Below are positions 1-9,355 of a stretch of 20,338 bases of DNA, piece by piece. A model generated the notes under the pieces. That model was not told the origin of the DNA, did no database searches, and saw nothing but the letters and a program-made list of their open reading frames with translations. The DNA comes from JACZSB01 sp965372015 (lineage in GTDB: Bacteria > Fidelibacterota > Marinisomatia > SCGC-AAA003-L08 > TS1B11): contig CBDVAP010000042.1 in assembly GCA_965372015.1 (NCBI GenBank), forward strand, positions 1-20,338, written 5' to 3'. Numbering within the stretch: position 1 is the first letter of the stretch; the number at the start of each line of letters is the position of its first letter. The translations under genes were made by a program, and so were the position numbers.

Positions 1-372
1 CCGCACGAAGGTCACGGCAAATATGAAACCGGTTAGTTCGTCGAAGGCGAACAGCGCCTTGGCCGCCAGCGATTCCCGCGCGACGCCGCTGTATTGGGCG
101 TGCCCCAGAATAGCGGTGATCACCTCCTCCGGGTAGCCCCTCTCCTGCAATATCTTGGCGCCTTCAAAGGGGTGTTGCTCCTCGGTGGGGTATTTCTCAT
201 AATCGAAGTCGTGCAGCAGGCCGATGATCCCGAACAGTTCCTCGTCCTCTCCCGCCTGCCGGGCGTAGGCCCGCATGACCTGTTCCACCGCCCGCCCGTG
301 TCTGCGCAGGGAGTCGCTGGTGGTGTATTCGGTGAGCAGTTCCCAGGCTTCTTCGCGTGTCGGCAGGTTCAT
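1..372 (-). CDS. HD-domain phosphohydrolase, C-terminus cut by window edge
   Basis: Reading the minus strand from an ATG at 372 gives 124 uninterrupted codons to the window edge, starting MNLPTREEAWELL. HD-superfamily motifs are visible: H25, the His-Asp pair H54-D55 (in GLLHDFDYEKYP), H91 (ILGHAQYSG) and D111 (AFDELTGF). This fits the small HDIG-type metal-dependent phosphohydrolases, which are probably cytosolic; the substrate cannot be told from sequence. A Shine-Dalgarno GAGGGA (plus positions 377-382) supports the start. It lies 46 nt downstream of the cupin gene on the same strand and may be co-transcribed. The gene is incomplete only because the window ends. Family assignment is confident, function is not. 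Confidence 0.85.
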   Translation of the reverse strand, partial: MNLPTREEAWELLTEYTTSDSLRRHGRAVEQVMRAYARQAGEDEELFGIIGLLHDFDYEKYPTEEQHPFEGAKILQERGYPEEVITAILGHAQYSGVARESLAAKALFAFDELTGFIFAVTFVR

Positions 373-418
373 GGTGTCCCTCGTGGTTGTTGCTTGGAGG
401 TGGAATTTAGGGCCATTC

Positions 419-739
419 CTAGCCCCGGATCATGGTCAGCAGCATCTTGAAACGCTCCGGGGCCTTCAGGGCATGGGGTCTGTTAGCCGGCATGATGATC
501 ATCTCACCAGGTCCGAGCTGATGAGACTGACCGGCGATAATGATCTCCGCCCGGCCTTCCAGCACCTGCACCAGGGCATCGAAGGGTGCCGTGTGCTCAC
601 TTAGCTCCTGGCCCTTGTCGAAGGCGAAAAAGGTGACGTTGCCCTTTTCCTGTTTCAGCAGCACCCGGCTGACGATACTATCGTCCTGGTAGTCGGCTAA
701 ATCAGTCGCAGTTTCAACTTGGGAGGACAAGTTGTCCAT
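419..739 (-). CDS. Small cupin-domain protein
   Basis: A protein of about 106 residues with one cupin beta-barrel. Motif 1 reads GQELSEHTAPFDALVQVLEG, with HTA where the classical motif has HxH. Motif 2 includes PGEMIIMPANRPHALKA. One metal-binding His is therefore replaced, as happens in many small single-domain cupins; a sensor, isomerase or metal-chelate role is possible but not determinable. Two ATGs compete. The one at 748 directly abuts the GGA of the Shine-Dalgarno, while the one at 739 (MDNLSSQ) sits 9 nt after it, so 739 is preferred. The stop of the AT-rich PIN gene lies only 15 nt upstream, so the two may be read from one mRNA despite very different base composition. Confidence 0.85.
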   Translation of the reverse strand: MDNLSSQVETATDLADYQDDSIVSRVLLKQEKGNVTFFAFDKGQELSEHTAPFDALVQVLEGRAEIIIAGQSHQLGPGEMIIMPANRPHALKAPERFKMLLTMIRG

Positions 740-754
740 AAATTGCATTCCTTT

Positions 755-2794
755 CTACTCGTCATATTTCAACAATTTCTTAAAGGTCCAACCCAATGCT
801 TCTAATCTTTTCTTCCCCAAAATAAACCAGGATAAAATAATGCAAATTGCAGTCGCCGCAAGTATAAAAGGCCAGCTACTTAGCGTATTTTGCCATAACG
901 TTTCGCCAGCGCCATATTTATTTCCACCGAGAATTATTAATGATATGAGTATAATATATATAGTTCCTGTGATTTTAATTCTGAACCTTCCTTCTTTTTC
1001 TAATTGCTTATTTATGCTCTCATCCCTAAACTCCTTAAATTCTCTCTTAAGGTCCTGGATTTCCGAATCTTTAGATTGTACTTCCTGTTCCTTTGCATCG
1101 GTAGTCGACTGAAAATCATCCTTCATTTTGGAAATTACTTGTTCTAATCTCTCAATTTCATGTTTATATTCTCTGTCTGGGCTAGCGAAATATCTTGCTA
1201 CTATATGAAACAATTTTATTTTATCGTCTAGTCGATTTAAATCAAATTCCACCGAGGTTTTTCTTATATGCAGAATAGCACCTTCCACATCTTTTGAAGG
1301 TAAGTTCTTGCATTGCATTTCCATGTCGTGAAAGATTAAAAAATCATGTAATTGGAAAATTCTTTCTTGCGGTAGGAGCCGTTTTCGGATCATATCAGCA
1401 AACACAGATGAAAAGTCTTCTGAGCTTCCATCGCTAACCAATGGTGAAATCCACTGTAGTAATGATCCCAGCAAAATCGCTGGTGACTCAATCATCCATG
1501 ATAAATCAAATTTGCCTATTAATGATGCATCCGTTGTTAATAATAAGGCATTACTATCTTCTTTCCTCCGTTCGTCTACCCACATTAATAATTGAGAATC
1601 GTGAGTGGCAGATTCAAAGGTTTTGGGTCTTGTTTTATCCGCCGTATTTTTTCTAAGAAGAGTAATTAATTCTGAACATTTTTCGTCACCTATGTTTTGA
1701 TCAAACCAATAATCGTCGACCATGTCAGCATCTATCAATTCATTTAAGCTTGCCATAGGATCTCGGAATTTATTAAAGATGTCTGATACTACAATCTTTG
1801 AATTAGTTTTTTTCTTTTCAATATATGCCTGGTAAAATGGGGAACCAATATTTTTGCTTGTATTTTGGGGTATTTGGTCAATCGTATCGTTTAATAGTTG
1901 TTCTTGATAAGCAATCCATGATTCAAGTTCGTTAAGTGTAATTTGACAAACTCGTAGATTTATATCCAGTGACCTACATACTTTTGCGAACGTCAAGAAA
2001 CTATGATGGTACTCATGCTTCGGTTCTAAGGCTTCGATAATGATATTAGTATCTAAATAAAATTCATAACCTTTAAAGAGTTGTCTTGAAAGCGAAATCC
2101 CTGAGCTATCAAGTCCTAAGGATTTGGCAATATAGCAATTTTGTGCGATATACCATTTTACTGAATCGTATCTCGGATCAATAGTATTGAAGAAGTTATA
2201 AATAGCCTTTTCAAGAATCGAAAAATTAATATTAGTATATTTCCCCTTCACTTCATCAACACAAGAAGAAATTTTAATTTTTTCGAGAAATGAATCGTCA
2301 CTGAAATCTCGTTTTATTACTCTTATACTTTCCTCCCCAAGTTTATAAAATATATTTGCAAGTATCTCTAGAAAAGGATCGGAATAGTCCTGATAGTTAC
2401 TAACGAACTCTTTGAAAAGTGCCTTTATTACTAGGTCTAATTCTCTTTTTGAGGTTTCGGTGTTTTCTACAGTTTCCTCCTTCGCCTTAGAATCGAGTTG
2501 AAAATATTCAATATCATCTTTACGGCAAATAACGACCCTTTCTAACTTTAAAAGTCGATCTATAGACTTTCCGACATCTCCCGGCTGAAGCGCATGTCCT
2601 CCGCTAAATGCGATGAATGCGTCCTGAATTTGATGAAGCCTAAGACCCTCATCACCTGAAGCAATAAACAAGATTTGTACAACTATAGAGTCTAGAGCTT
2701 GGTCCCGAATTACCTGAACTTGAGGATCAAATCGAAATCTTACTGTAAGAAGCGCTTCCCTAAGTTCTTTTATTCTTGAAATATCGTCTTCCAT
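755..2794 (-). CDS. Membrane-anchored PIN-domain nuclease with winged-helix-like N-terminus (novel architecture)
   Basis: A 679-residue protein. Residues about 30-100 look like a winged helix (LRLHQIQDAF ... GDVGKSIDRLLKLERVV). Residues about 244-435 look like a PIN ribonuclease domain with four acidic residues in family-typical places: D248 (FYLDTNIIIEAL), E289 (ITLNELESW), D399 (ATHDSQLLMW) and D422 (LLLTTDASL). Residues about 540-600 are charged and coiled-coil-like. Two hydrophobic helices at about 609-624 and 639-659 form a C-terminal hairpin, with the large N-terminal part presumably cytoplasmic. The gene is markedly AT-rich beside GC-rich neighbours, and rare-looking codons and poly-A/T runs are frequent, which suggests horizontal acquisition. 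Strong Shine-Dalgarno GAGGAG at 2802-2807. PIN domains usually cleave RNA; a role in defence or stress-triggered RNA cleavage is inference. No antitoxin-like partner is adjacent. Confidence 0.85.
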   Translation of the reverse strand: MEDDISRIKELREALLTVRFRFDPQVQVIRDQALDSIVVQILFIASGDEGLRLHQIQDAFIAFSGGHALQPGDVGKSIDRLLKLERVVICRKDDIEYFQLDSKAKEETVENTETSKRELDLVIKALFKEFVSNYQDYSDPFLEILANIFYKLGEESIRVIKRDFSDDSFLEKIKISSCVDEVKGKYTNINFSILEKAIYNFFNTIDPRYDSVKWYIAQNCYIAKSLGLDSSGISLSRQLFKGYEFYLDTNIIIEALEPKHEYHHSFLTFAKVCRSLDINLRVCQITLNELESWIAYQEQLLNDTIDQIPQNTSKNIGSPFYQAYIEKKKTNSKIVVSDIFNKFRDPMASLNELIDADMVDDYWFDQNIGDEKCSELITLLRKNTADKTRPKTFESATHDSQLLMWVDERRKEDSNALLLTTDASLIGKFDLSWMIESPAILLGSLLQWISPLVSDGSSEDFSSVFADMIRKRLLPQERIFQLHDFLIFHDMEMQCKNLPSKDVEGAILHIRKTSVEFDLNRLDDKIKLFHIVARYFASPDREYKHEIERLEQVISKMKDDFQSTTDAKEQEVQSKDSEIQDLKREFKEFRDESINKQLEKEGRFRIKITGTIYIILISLIILGGNKYGAGETLWQNTLSSWPFILAATAICIILSWFILGKKRLEALGWTFKKLLKYDE

Positions 2795-2801
2795 TTATTC
2801 A

Positions 2802-2807
2802 CTCCTC
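2802..2807 (-). promoter_or_regulatory. Strong Shine-Dalgarno of the PIN gene
   Basis: On the minus strand GAGGAG lies 7 nt before the ATG at 2794. It is one of the strongest ribosome binding sites in the window and supports independent translation of this gene. Confidence 0.7.
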
Positions 2808-2819
2808 ATAATCTGCGCC

Positions 2820-2848
2820 ATCATATTAATACGAGGACGTATCAACAA
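2820..2848 (-). promoter_or_regulatory. Candidate promoter with operator-like inverted repeat for the PIN gene
   Basis: On the minus strand TTGTTG (plus 2843-2848) and TATGAT (plus 2820-2825) are separated by exactly 17 nt. The -10 matches 5 of 6 consensus bases and the -35 only 3 of 6. The spacer contains an inverted repeat ATACG-AGGA-CGTAT at 2829-2842, placed where a repressor could occlude polymerase. The stretch lies in the 83-nt AT-rich gap after hutI. Promoter assignment is by eye and tentative. Confidence 0.35.
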
Positions 2849-2877
2849 AAACATGTTAATAGCAACAAAGAATATTA

Positions 2878-4128
2878 TTAACCAGATAAAACCGTAGTCC
2901 CCACCGGGTTCCAGCCGAAGGCATATCCCAGCCACCTGTGATCGGGTATATCACAAATAATGATGTCGGCCCGTTTGCCCGGTTCCAGGCTGCCGGTCTC
3001 ACCGCCCAGTCCCAGGGCATGGGCCGCATTGATGGTGCTCGCCACGATTGCTTCGGCCACACTCATCTTCAATTGCCGGCAGGCCAGCTGGATCACCATT
3101 GGCATGGAGGGGCTGAAAGCCGAACCCGGGTTGAAGTCCGTTGCCAGGGCCACCGGCACCCCGGCGGCTATCAGTTTCCGAGCCGGGGCGTGGTCGACTA
3201 GCCCCAGGTGGAAGGCCACCGCCGGCAGCAGTACGGCCACCGGTGGTTGGCGGGCGCCAGCCAGGGCAGCCAGACCGGCCGCCTCCAAATGCTCCAGGTG
3301 GTCCACACTAACCGCCCCCAACTTTGCGCCCAGGGCCGCCGCCCCTGAAGCGCTACACTGCTCGGCGTGCAGCTTAAGGCCGAAACCCAGTGCCCGGGCA
3401 TGTTTGAGCAGCCGTTCGGTCTCGGCCAACGTGAATGCTTCCTGCTCGCAGAACACGTCAAAAAACTGCGCTAAACCCCGCTCTTTTACCTCCGCCGCAG
3501 TCTTCTCCACCAGCCGCAGGTAGCCCTCTCGGTCGGTGGCGTAATCGGTGGGCACCACATGGGCTCCCAGGTAGGTGGTCGCCACCCGTGGCAGATCGTC
3601 CCCGGTGAGCCGTTGGGCCACCTCCAGCATTTTCAGCTCGGTCTCCCGGTCCAGGCCATAGCCGCTTTTGATCTCGATGGTGGTGGTACCATGCTCCAGG
3701 CAGCGCCCGGCCCACTGGCGGGCATTTTTAAGCAACTCGTCGGCTGTGGCCGCCCGGGTGGCCTGCACCGTGCGCTGGATACCGCCCCCCTCGCGCAGGA
3801 TCTCCAGGTAGGGCTGGCCCTGCATGCGGGCCTCCCACTCGGCCGAGCGGTCACCGGCGAACACCAGGTGGGTGTGGGGGTCCACGAACCCTGGCAGCAC
3901 CACGCCGCCCTCGGCATCAATAATTTTGTCGTCAGGCAAAGGGTATTTGTGGCGCAACTCCCGGTCAGGGCCTACCTCCAGTATCAAGCCATCTGCCACT
4001 GCAACGGCCCCTTGCTCAACGACACCCAGTCCCCCCTGGTCCGTTCCCCTGGCCGGCGACTGGGAAAAGCCCGCACAGGTGACCACCTCGGCGGCGTTGA
4101 CGATCAGCAGGTCGGCGGTAGTTGCCAT
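2878..4128 (-). CDS. hutI: Imidazolonepropionase
   Basis: 416 residues, the normal length for HutI, an amidohydrolase that opens the imidazolone ring of 4-imidazolone-5-propanoate to give N-formimidoyl-glutamate (third step of histidine degradation, cytosolic). Metal and substrate residues are visible: H85/H87 in VDPHTHLVFAGDR, H254 in KLHAEQ, H277 in VDHLEHLE and D331 in ATDFNPGSAFSPSMP. The IEIKSGYGL segment is also typical. The start lies 6 nt after the hutU stop without a convincing Shine-Dalgarno, so translation is probably coupled to hutU. It is the last hut gene of the run; the AT-rich PIN gene follows after 83 nt. Confidence 0.97.
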   Translation of the reverse strand: MATTADLLIVNAAEVVTCAGFSQSPARGTDQGGLGVVEQGAVAVADGLILEVGPDRELRHKYPLPDDKIIDAEGGVVLPGFVDPHTHLVFAGDRSAEWEARMQGQPYLEILREGGGIQRTVQATRAATADELLKNARQWAGRCLEHGTTTIEIKSGYGLDRETELKMLEVAQRLTGDDLPRVATTYLGAHVVPTDYATDREGYLRLVEKTAAEVKERGLAQFFDVFCEQEAFTLAETERLLKHARALGFGLKLHAEQCSASGAAALGAKLGAVSVDHLEHLEAAGLAALAGARQPPVAVLLPAVAFHLGLVDHAPARKLIAAGVPVALATDFNPGSAFSPSMPMVIQLACRQLKMSVAEAIVASTINAAHALGLGGETGSLEPGKRADIIICDIPDHRWLGYAFGWNPVGTTVLSG

Positions 4129-4134
4129 CTATTG

Positions 4135-5891
<1,757 letters not shown>

Positions 5892-5895
<4 letters not shown>

Positions 5896-6872
5896 TGGGC
5901 GCCTGTGCGCGCAGCCACACCAGCCAGGAAGGCCGCCAGTAACATCACCGCCAGCCGGGCCGTACGCTCATCTATATCGAATTTGGGATTCAACTCCATC
6001 AGCTCGAATAGTTGCACCTTGGGATTGCGCCCGGCCTGAAAAGCCATGGCGCGCACCGTCTCCGGCGACGGTCCTGCGACTCCCGGCGCTGATACACCGG
6101 GGGCAAAGGCTGCCGGGAAAACATCCAGGTCGATGGAGACAAACAGCGCCTCGCAACGCCCCGCCAATCGTGCCAGTTCCCGTTCCCAGGTCGCCCGCCA
6201 CCCGTCCTCTTCCAGTTGGCCGGCGCTGTGGCACCGTACCCCTTGTTGGGCGGCATATTCCAGATGCTCCCGCGAGTTGGCATAGCTGTGCAGGCCAAAT
6301 TCCACCAGACTCTCGCCCGGTACCTGCAGTTCCTCCAGGATACGCCGGTAAGGAGTGCCGCTGCCGATGCGGCCATCCTCCACCGGCCGCATATCCAGGT
6401 GGGCATCCACATTAATCCCGCCACATGACGACCAGCGGTGCTGCAGTGCCCGGACAGTGGCAAAGGTGGCGTCGTGCCCCCCGCCGATCACCACCGGTAT
6501 GGCATCCTGTGCTAAGACCGCTTCCACTACTGCCGTCAACCGTTCGTGGCTGGCAGGCACATCCTCAGGGACCACCTGCACGTCACCGGCGTCGGCCAGG
6601 CGCAGGTGATCGAAGTCCACCTGGTGCTCGCCATCATAGGTGGTGCCCAGCCGCAGCAATGCCTGTCGGAAGGCCGTTGGCCCCTCGGTTGCCCCCGGAC
6701 GGCCGTGATTGAGCAGCACGCCGTGGTCAAAGGGCATACCCACCAGCACCACGTTCGCGGCCCCACCGTCCCATTGCTGCAATCGGTGTTTGAGCCGGGG
6801 GTCGCCGGGATCGGTCAGCGGTTGCGGAAAGGTCACTGGCGACGGAATGGTATGGCGAATGCGGCCCGGCAT
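5892..6872 (-). CDS. hutG: Formimidoylglutamase (arginase/ureohydrolase family)
   Basis: 326 residues of the ureohydrolase family. All six Mn ligands are present: H133 (GGGHD), D156/H158/D160 (NVDAHLD) and D248/D250 (SIDLDVF). The family also includes arginases and agmatinases, but the 4-nt overlap with hutU and the hutI gene beyond it make N-formimidoyl-glutamate hydrolysis to glutamate and formamide by far the likeliest role. This indicates the HutG branch of histidine degradation rather than the HutF/formylglutamate branch. It is the first gene of the run and faces a divergent SDR gene; its Shine-Dalgarno is weak. An ordinary agmatinase is the main alternative. Confidence 0.93.
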
Positions 6873-6966
6873 GTTTCAACTTAAATTTACAGGTGTTCGG
6901 CTTTAACCCGGATACCATTTCTTGTCGGCTTGGATCAGCCATCAACCTATGCTTCAGGATTGTAGC
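6873..6966. promoter_or_regulatory. Divergent intergenic region between hutG and the SDR gene
   Basis: This 94-nt stretch must hold start signals for the minus-strand hut operon and probably for the plus-strand SDR gene. An AT-rich block at about 6880-6895 is the only promoter-like composition. I cannot name a -10/-35 pair or a HutC/HutP-type operator with confidence. AGGA at 6956-6959 sits 7 nt before the SDR ATG at 6967. Confidence 0.4.
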
Positions 6967-7836
6967 ATGCAGGGAAAAACATGTCTGGTAACCGGCGCCA
7001 ACACCGGCATCGGTAAGGAAACCGCCCGGGAACTGGCCGCCCGGGGTGCCCAGGTGATCATGGTCTGCCGCAGCCGGGAAAAGGGTGAGGCGGCCCTTCG
7101 GGAAATCGTTGAAACCACCGGTAACGATAATGTTACACTCATGGGTGCCGATCTGACCGATCTCACCCAGGTGCGACGCCTGGGCCGGGAAGTATGCCAG
7201 AGCCATCAACGCCTGGACGTGCTCATAAATAACGCCGGGTTGCAGCTCTGGCACCGGCACGTAACACCGGGCGGTTACGAGGAGACCTTCGCTGTCAACC
7301 ATCTGGCGCCGTTTCTACTCACCCACCTGCTGTTGGAACCGCTGAAAACCTCCGGGGCGGCCCGGATTATCAACGTGGCGTCCAGCCTGCACAAGTTTGG
7401 GCGTATGAATTTCGATGACCTGATGTTTGCGGGCCGCTACTCCAGCCTCAGGGCCTACGGTCAATCGAAATTGGCCATCATTATGTTCACCTATGAACTG
7501 GCCCGGCGGCTGGCCGGCAGCGGCATCACCGCCAACGCTGTAATGCCGGGGGTGGCGCGTACCGGTTTCACCCGCGATTACCAGGGCTTGATGGGTTTCG
7601 GAATGCGTCTGATACGGGTATTTTTGATCTCAGCGCAACGGGGGGCACAGACCCCGGTTTACCTGGGTACGTCACCGGAGGTGGAGGGTGTCACGGGCAA
7701 GTACTTTGAAAAAATGAAGGCGATTAAATCATCACCGACCAGCTACGATAGCGCTGTAGCCCGGCGGCTGTGGCAGGTCAGCGCCGAGCTCACCGGCCTG
7801 GACCCCCAGGCAATTCCGGAGCAGGTGGCCCGCTAG
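6967..7836 (+). CDS. Short-chain dehydrogenase/reductase, retinol-dehydrogenase-like
   Basis: About 290 residues from MQGKTCLVTG. Classical SDR features are the cofactor loop TGANTGIG (residues 9-16), NNAG, the catalytic Ser in INVASS, and the YxxxK pair Y164/K168 (AYGQSKLA). The arginines after the second strand (VCRSREK) suggest NADP(H) preference. The overall pattern resembles the RDH11-14/WW-oxidoreductase-like group; the substrate is unknown. The ATG at 6967 is chosen over a TTG at 6922 and an ATG at 6949 because it has AGGA 7 nt upstream and because family members begin just before the GKTxLVTG strand. It converges on dinB with an 18-nt gap and no obvious terminator. Confidence 0.93.
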   Translation: MQGKTCLVTGANTGIGKETARELAARGAQVIMVCRSREKGEAALREIVETTGNDNVTLMGADLTDLTQVRRLGREVCQSHQRLDVLINNAGLQLWHRHVTPGGYEETFAVNHLAPFLLTHLLLEPLKTSGAARIINVASSLHKFGRMNFDDLMFAGRYSSLRAYGQSKLAIIMFTYELARRLAGSGITANAVMPGVARTGFTRDYQGLMGFGMRLIRVFLISAQRGAQTPVYLGTSPEVEGVTGKYFEKMKAIKSSPTSYDSAVARRLWQVSAELTGLDPQAIPEQVAR

Positions 7837-7854
7837 AAACTCAAACCACCAGGG

Positions 7855-9117
7855 CTACTTCCCCTTCCCCAGCAGCTTCACGCTCTCTCCCGTAACGATA
7901 CTGCCCTTGCCGAAGCGCTGGCGGATGTCGTCTAAGGCGGCGGTGCGCCGGGCGGCTTCCGAGCGCTGGGCCTGGTCGAACAAATCCTCCTGTACCTGGG
8001 CCTTCACCAGGTTTGATACCCCCACGCCGATCAATCGCACCGGCCGGATCCCGGCTTTGGTGGTCCCCAACAGCTGGGCCGCCGCCGCGAAAATATCCTC
8101 GGTCTGATCGGTAGGTTCCGGCAGGGTTTGGGAGTGGGTGTGCGTCTCGAAGCCGGCGTAGCGCACTTTGATGGTCACGGTCCGAGTCCAAAAGCCCTTT
8201 CGTCGCAGGCTCAAACCCACCCCTGTGGCCTGCTGGTGCAACACCGCCCGTAAATGGTCCCTGTCGGTCACATCTTCGGCGAAGGTCTTTTCCTTACTGA
8301 TCGATTTGCGCTCCCGCACAGTGGTCAGCTTGGTTGAGCCGATTCCGTTGGCCCGCCGCCACAGGCTTTTGCCGTGGTCGCCGAACAGTTTTTCCAGCTC
8401 CCCCTCGGGCCGCACCGCCAACTGGCCAATGGTTTTATAGCCCAGTTCTCCCAGCCGGGCGGTAGTGACCTTACCGCAACCGGGGATGTTCGCTATGGGC
8501 AATGGCGCCAGGAACTGGGCTTCCTTCCCGGCCGGGATCATCATTACCCCTTCGCCCACCATGAAGGGGCTGGCCGCTCGAACCCCGGCGCTCTCCGGCC
8601 CTTCCAGCCGTGGATCAATCACCGGCTTGGCCTGGTCACTGGCTACTTTGCTGATCAGCTTGTTGGCGGAGATGCCGATTGAGGCCGGCAGGCAGGTCTC
8701 GTCCAGGATTTGTCGCCAGATGGTCAGTCCCACTTGCGCCGGCGGACCAAGTAGCGCCTCGGTGCCGGTCAGGTCCAGGTAGCCCTCGTCGATGGAGGTC
8801 ATTTCCAGGGTGGGCGTGTACTGTTGCAGAATAGCCTTCACCTGGTCGTGGAAACGCTGATAGTCCCGAAAGTGGGAATGCACGATCACCAGCTGGGGAC
8901 ACAACCGCACCGCCCGCGACATGGGCATGGCCGAGTGCACCCCGTACAGCCGGGCCTCATATGACGCCGACGAGACCACCGAGCGCCCGCCCGGGTCGCC
9001 CCCCACCGCCACCGGCTTCCCCTCCAGGCTAGGGTCCGTCAGCCGCTCCACCGATACGAAAAAGGTGTTCATGTCCACATGGGCGATGACGGTGGGCAGC
9101 TGCGGGCGGGTGGTCAC
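7855..9117 (-). CDS. dinB: DNA polymerase IV (Y-family translesion polymerase)
   Basis: 420 residues. The Y-family catalytic motifs are clear: D15-M16 in HVDMNTFFVSVE and D110-E111 in TSIDEGYLDLTG, with SASYEARLYGVHSAMP and SIGISANKLISKVASDQAKP between and after them. Helix-hairpin-helix-like residues (NIPGCGKVTTARLGELG) and a C-terminal little-finger domain follow. The residue after the catalytic D-M is Asn where many DinB proteins have Asp; it is not a metal ligand, so activity is expected. The start is GTG (plus strand cac) with only a weak Shine-Dalgarno. The protein performs error-prone bypass of DNA lesions. No LexA-box-like motif was recognised upstream. Confidence 0.96.
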   Translation of the reverse strand: MTTRPQLPTVIAHVDMNTFFVSVERLTDPSLEGKPVAVGGDPGGRSVVSSASYEARLYGVHSAMPMSRAVRLCPQLVIVHSHFRDYQRFHDQVKAILQQYTPTLEMTSIDEGYLDLTGTEALLGPPAQVGLTIWRQILDETCLPASIGISANKLISKVASDQAKPVIDPRLEGPESAGVRAASPFMVGEGVMMIPAGKEAQFLAPLPIANIPGCGKVTTARLGELGYKTIGQLAVRPEGELEKLFGDHGKSLWRRANGIGSTKLTTVRERKSISKEKTFAEDVTDRDHLRAVLHQQATGVGLSLRRKGFWTRTVTIKVRYAGFETHTHSQTLPEPTDQTEDIFAAAAQLLGTTKAGIRPVRLIGVGVSNLVKAQVQEDLFDQAQRSEAARRTAALDDIRQRFGKGSIVTGESVKLLGKGK

Positions 9118-9333
9118 TCGTTACGGTCCGTGGTTAATTTCTGGGACCGGGGACGCAATAAATATAAGTGATCTCTGCGGCCTCCGCGATTTATACGGCC
9201 AGAAGTACGATTTTCAATCGACAACGCCCTGCAGGTGGCCGTCACACAGCTGGCCATCGATCCACCAGGCAGGTAGTCTATTGCTGGGTACGTCTCTCTG
9301 TCATTAGTCAGGTCCCCCCCCCTGGAGACGGCA

Positions 9334-9355
9334 CAACTCAATTTAAATTGAGTTG
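9334..9355. repeat. 22-bp perfect palindrome spanning the receptor stop codon
   Basis: The core AACTCAATTTAAATTGAGTT (9335-9354) is its own reverse complement, and one further C/G pair extends it to 22 bp. It has no loop and no following T-run, so it is not a standard terminator. The TonB-receptor stop codon (TGA, 9338-9340) and its last codons lie inside it. Confidence 0.8.

Noticed and set aside
6922..6966. TTG and upstream ATG starts for the SDR gene
   Set aside because: Neither has a good ribosome binding site, while the ATG at 6967 does and matches the family start.
9114..9341. 75-codon minus-strand frame between the receptor and dinB
   Set aside because: It overlaps the palindrome and the dinB start, has an Arg/Gly/Ser-rich nonsense-like sequence and no Shine-Dalgarno; the 220-bp gap looks non-coding.
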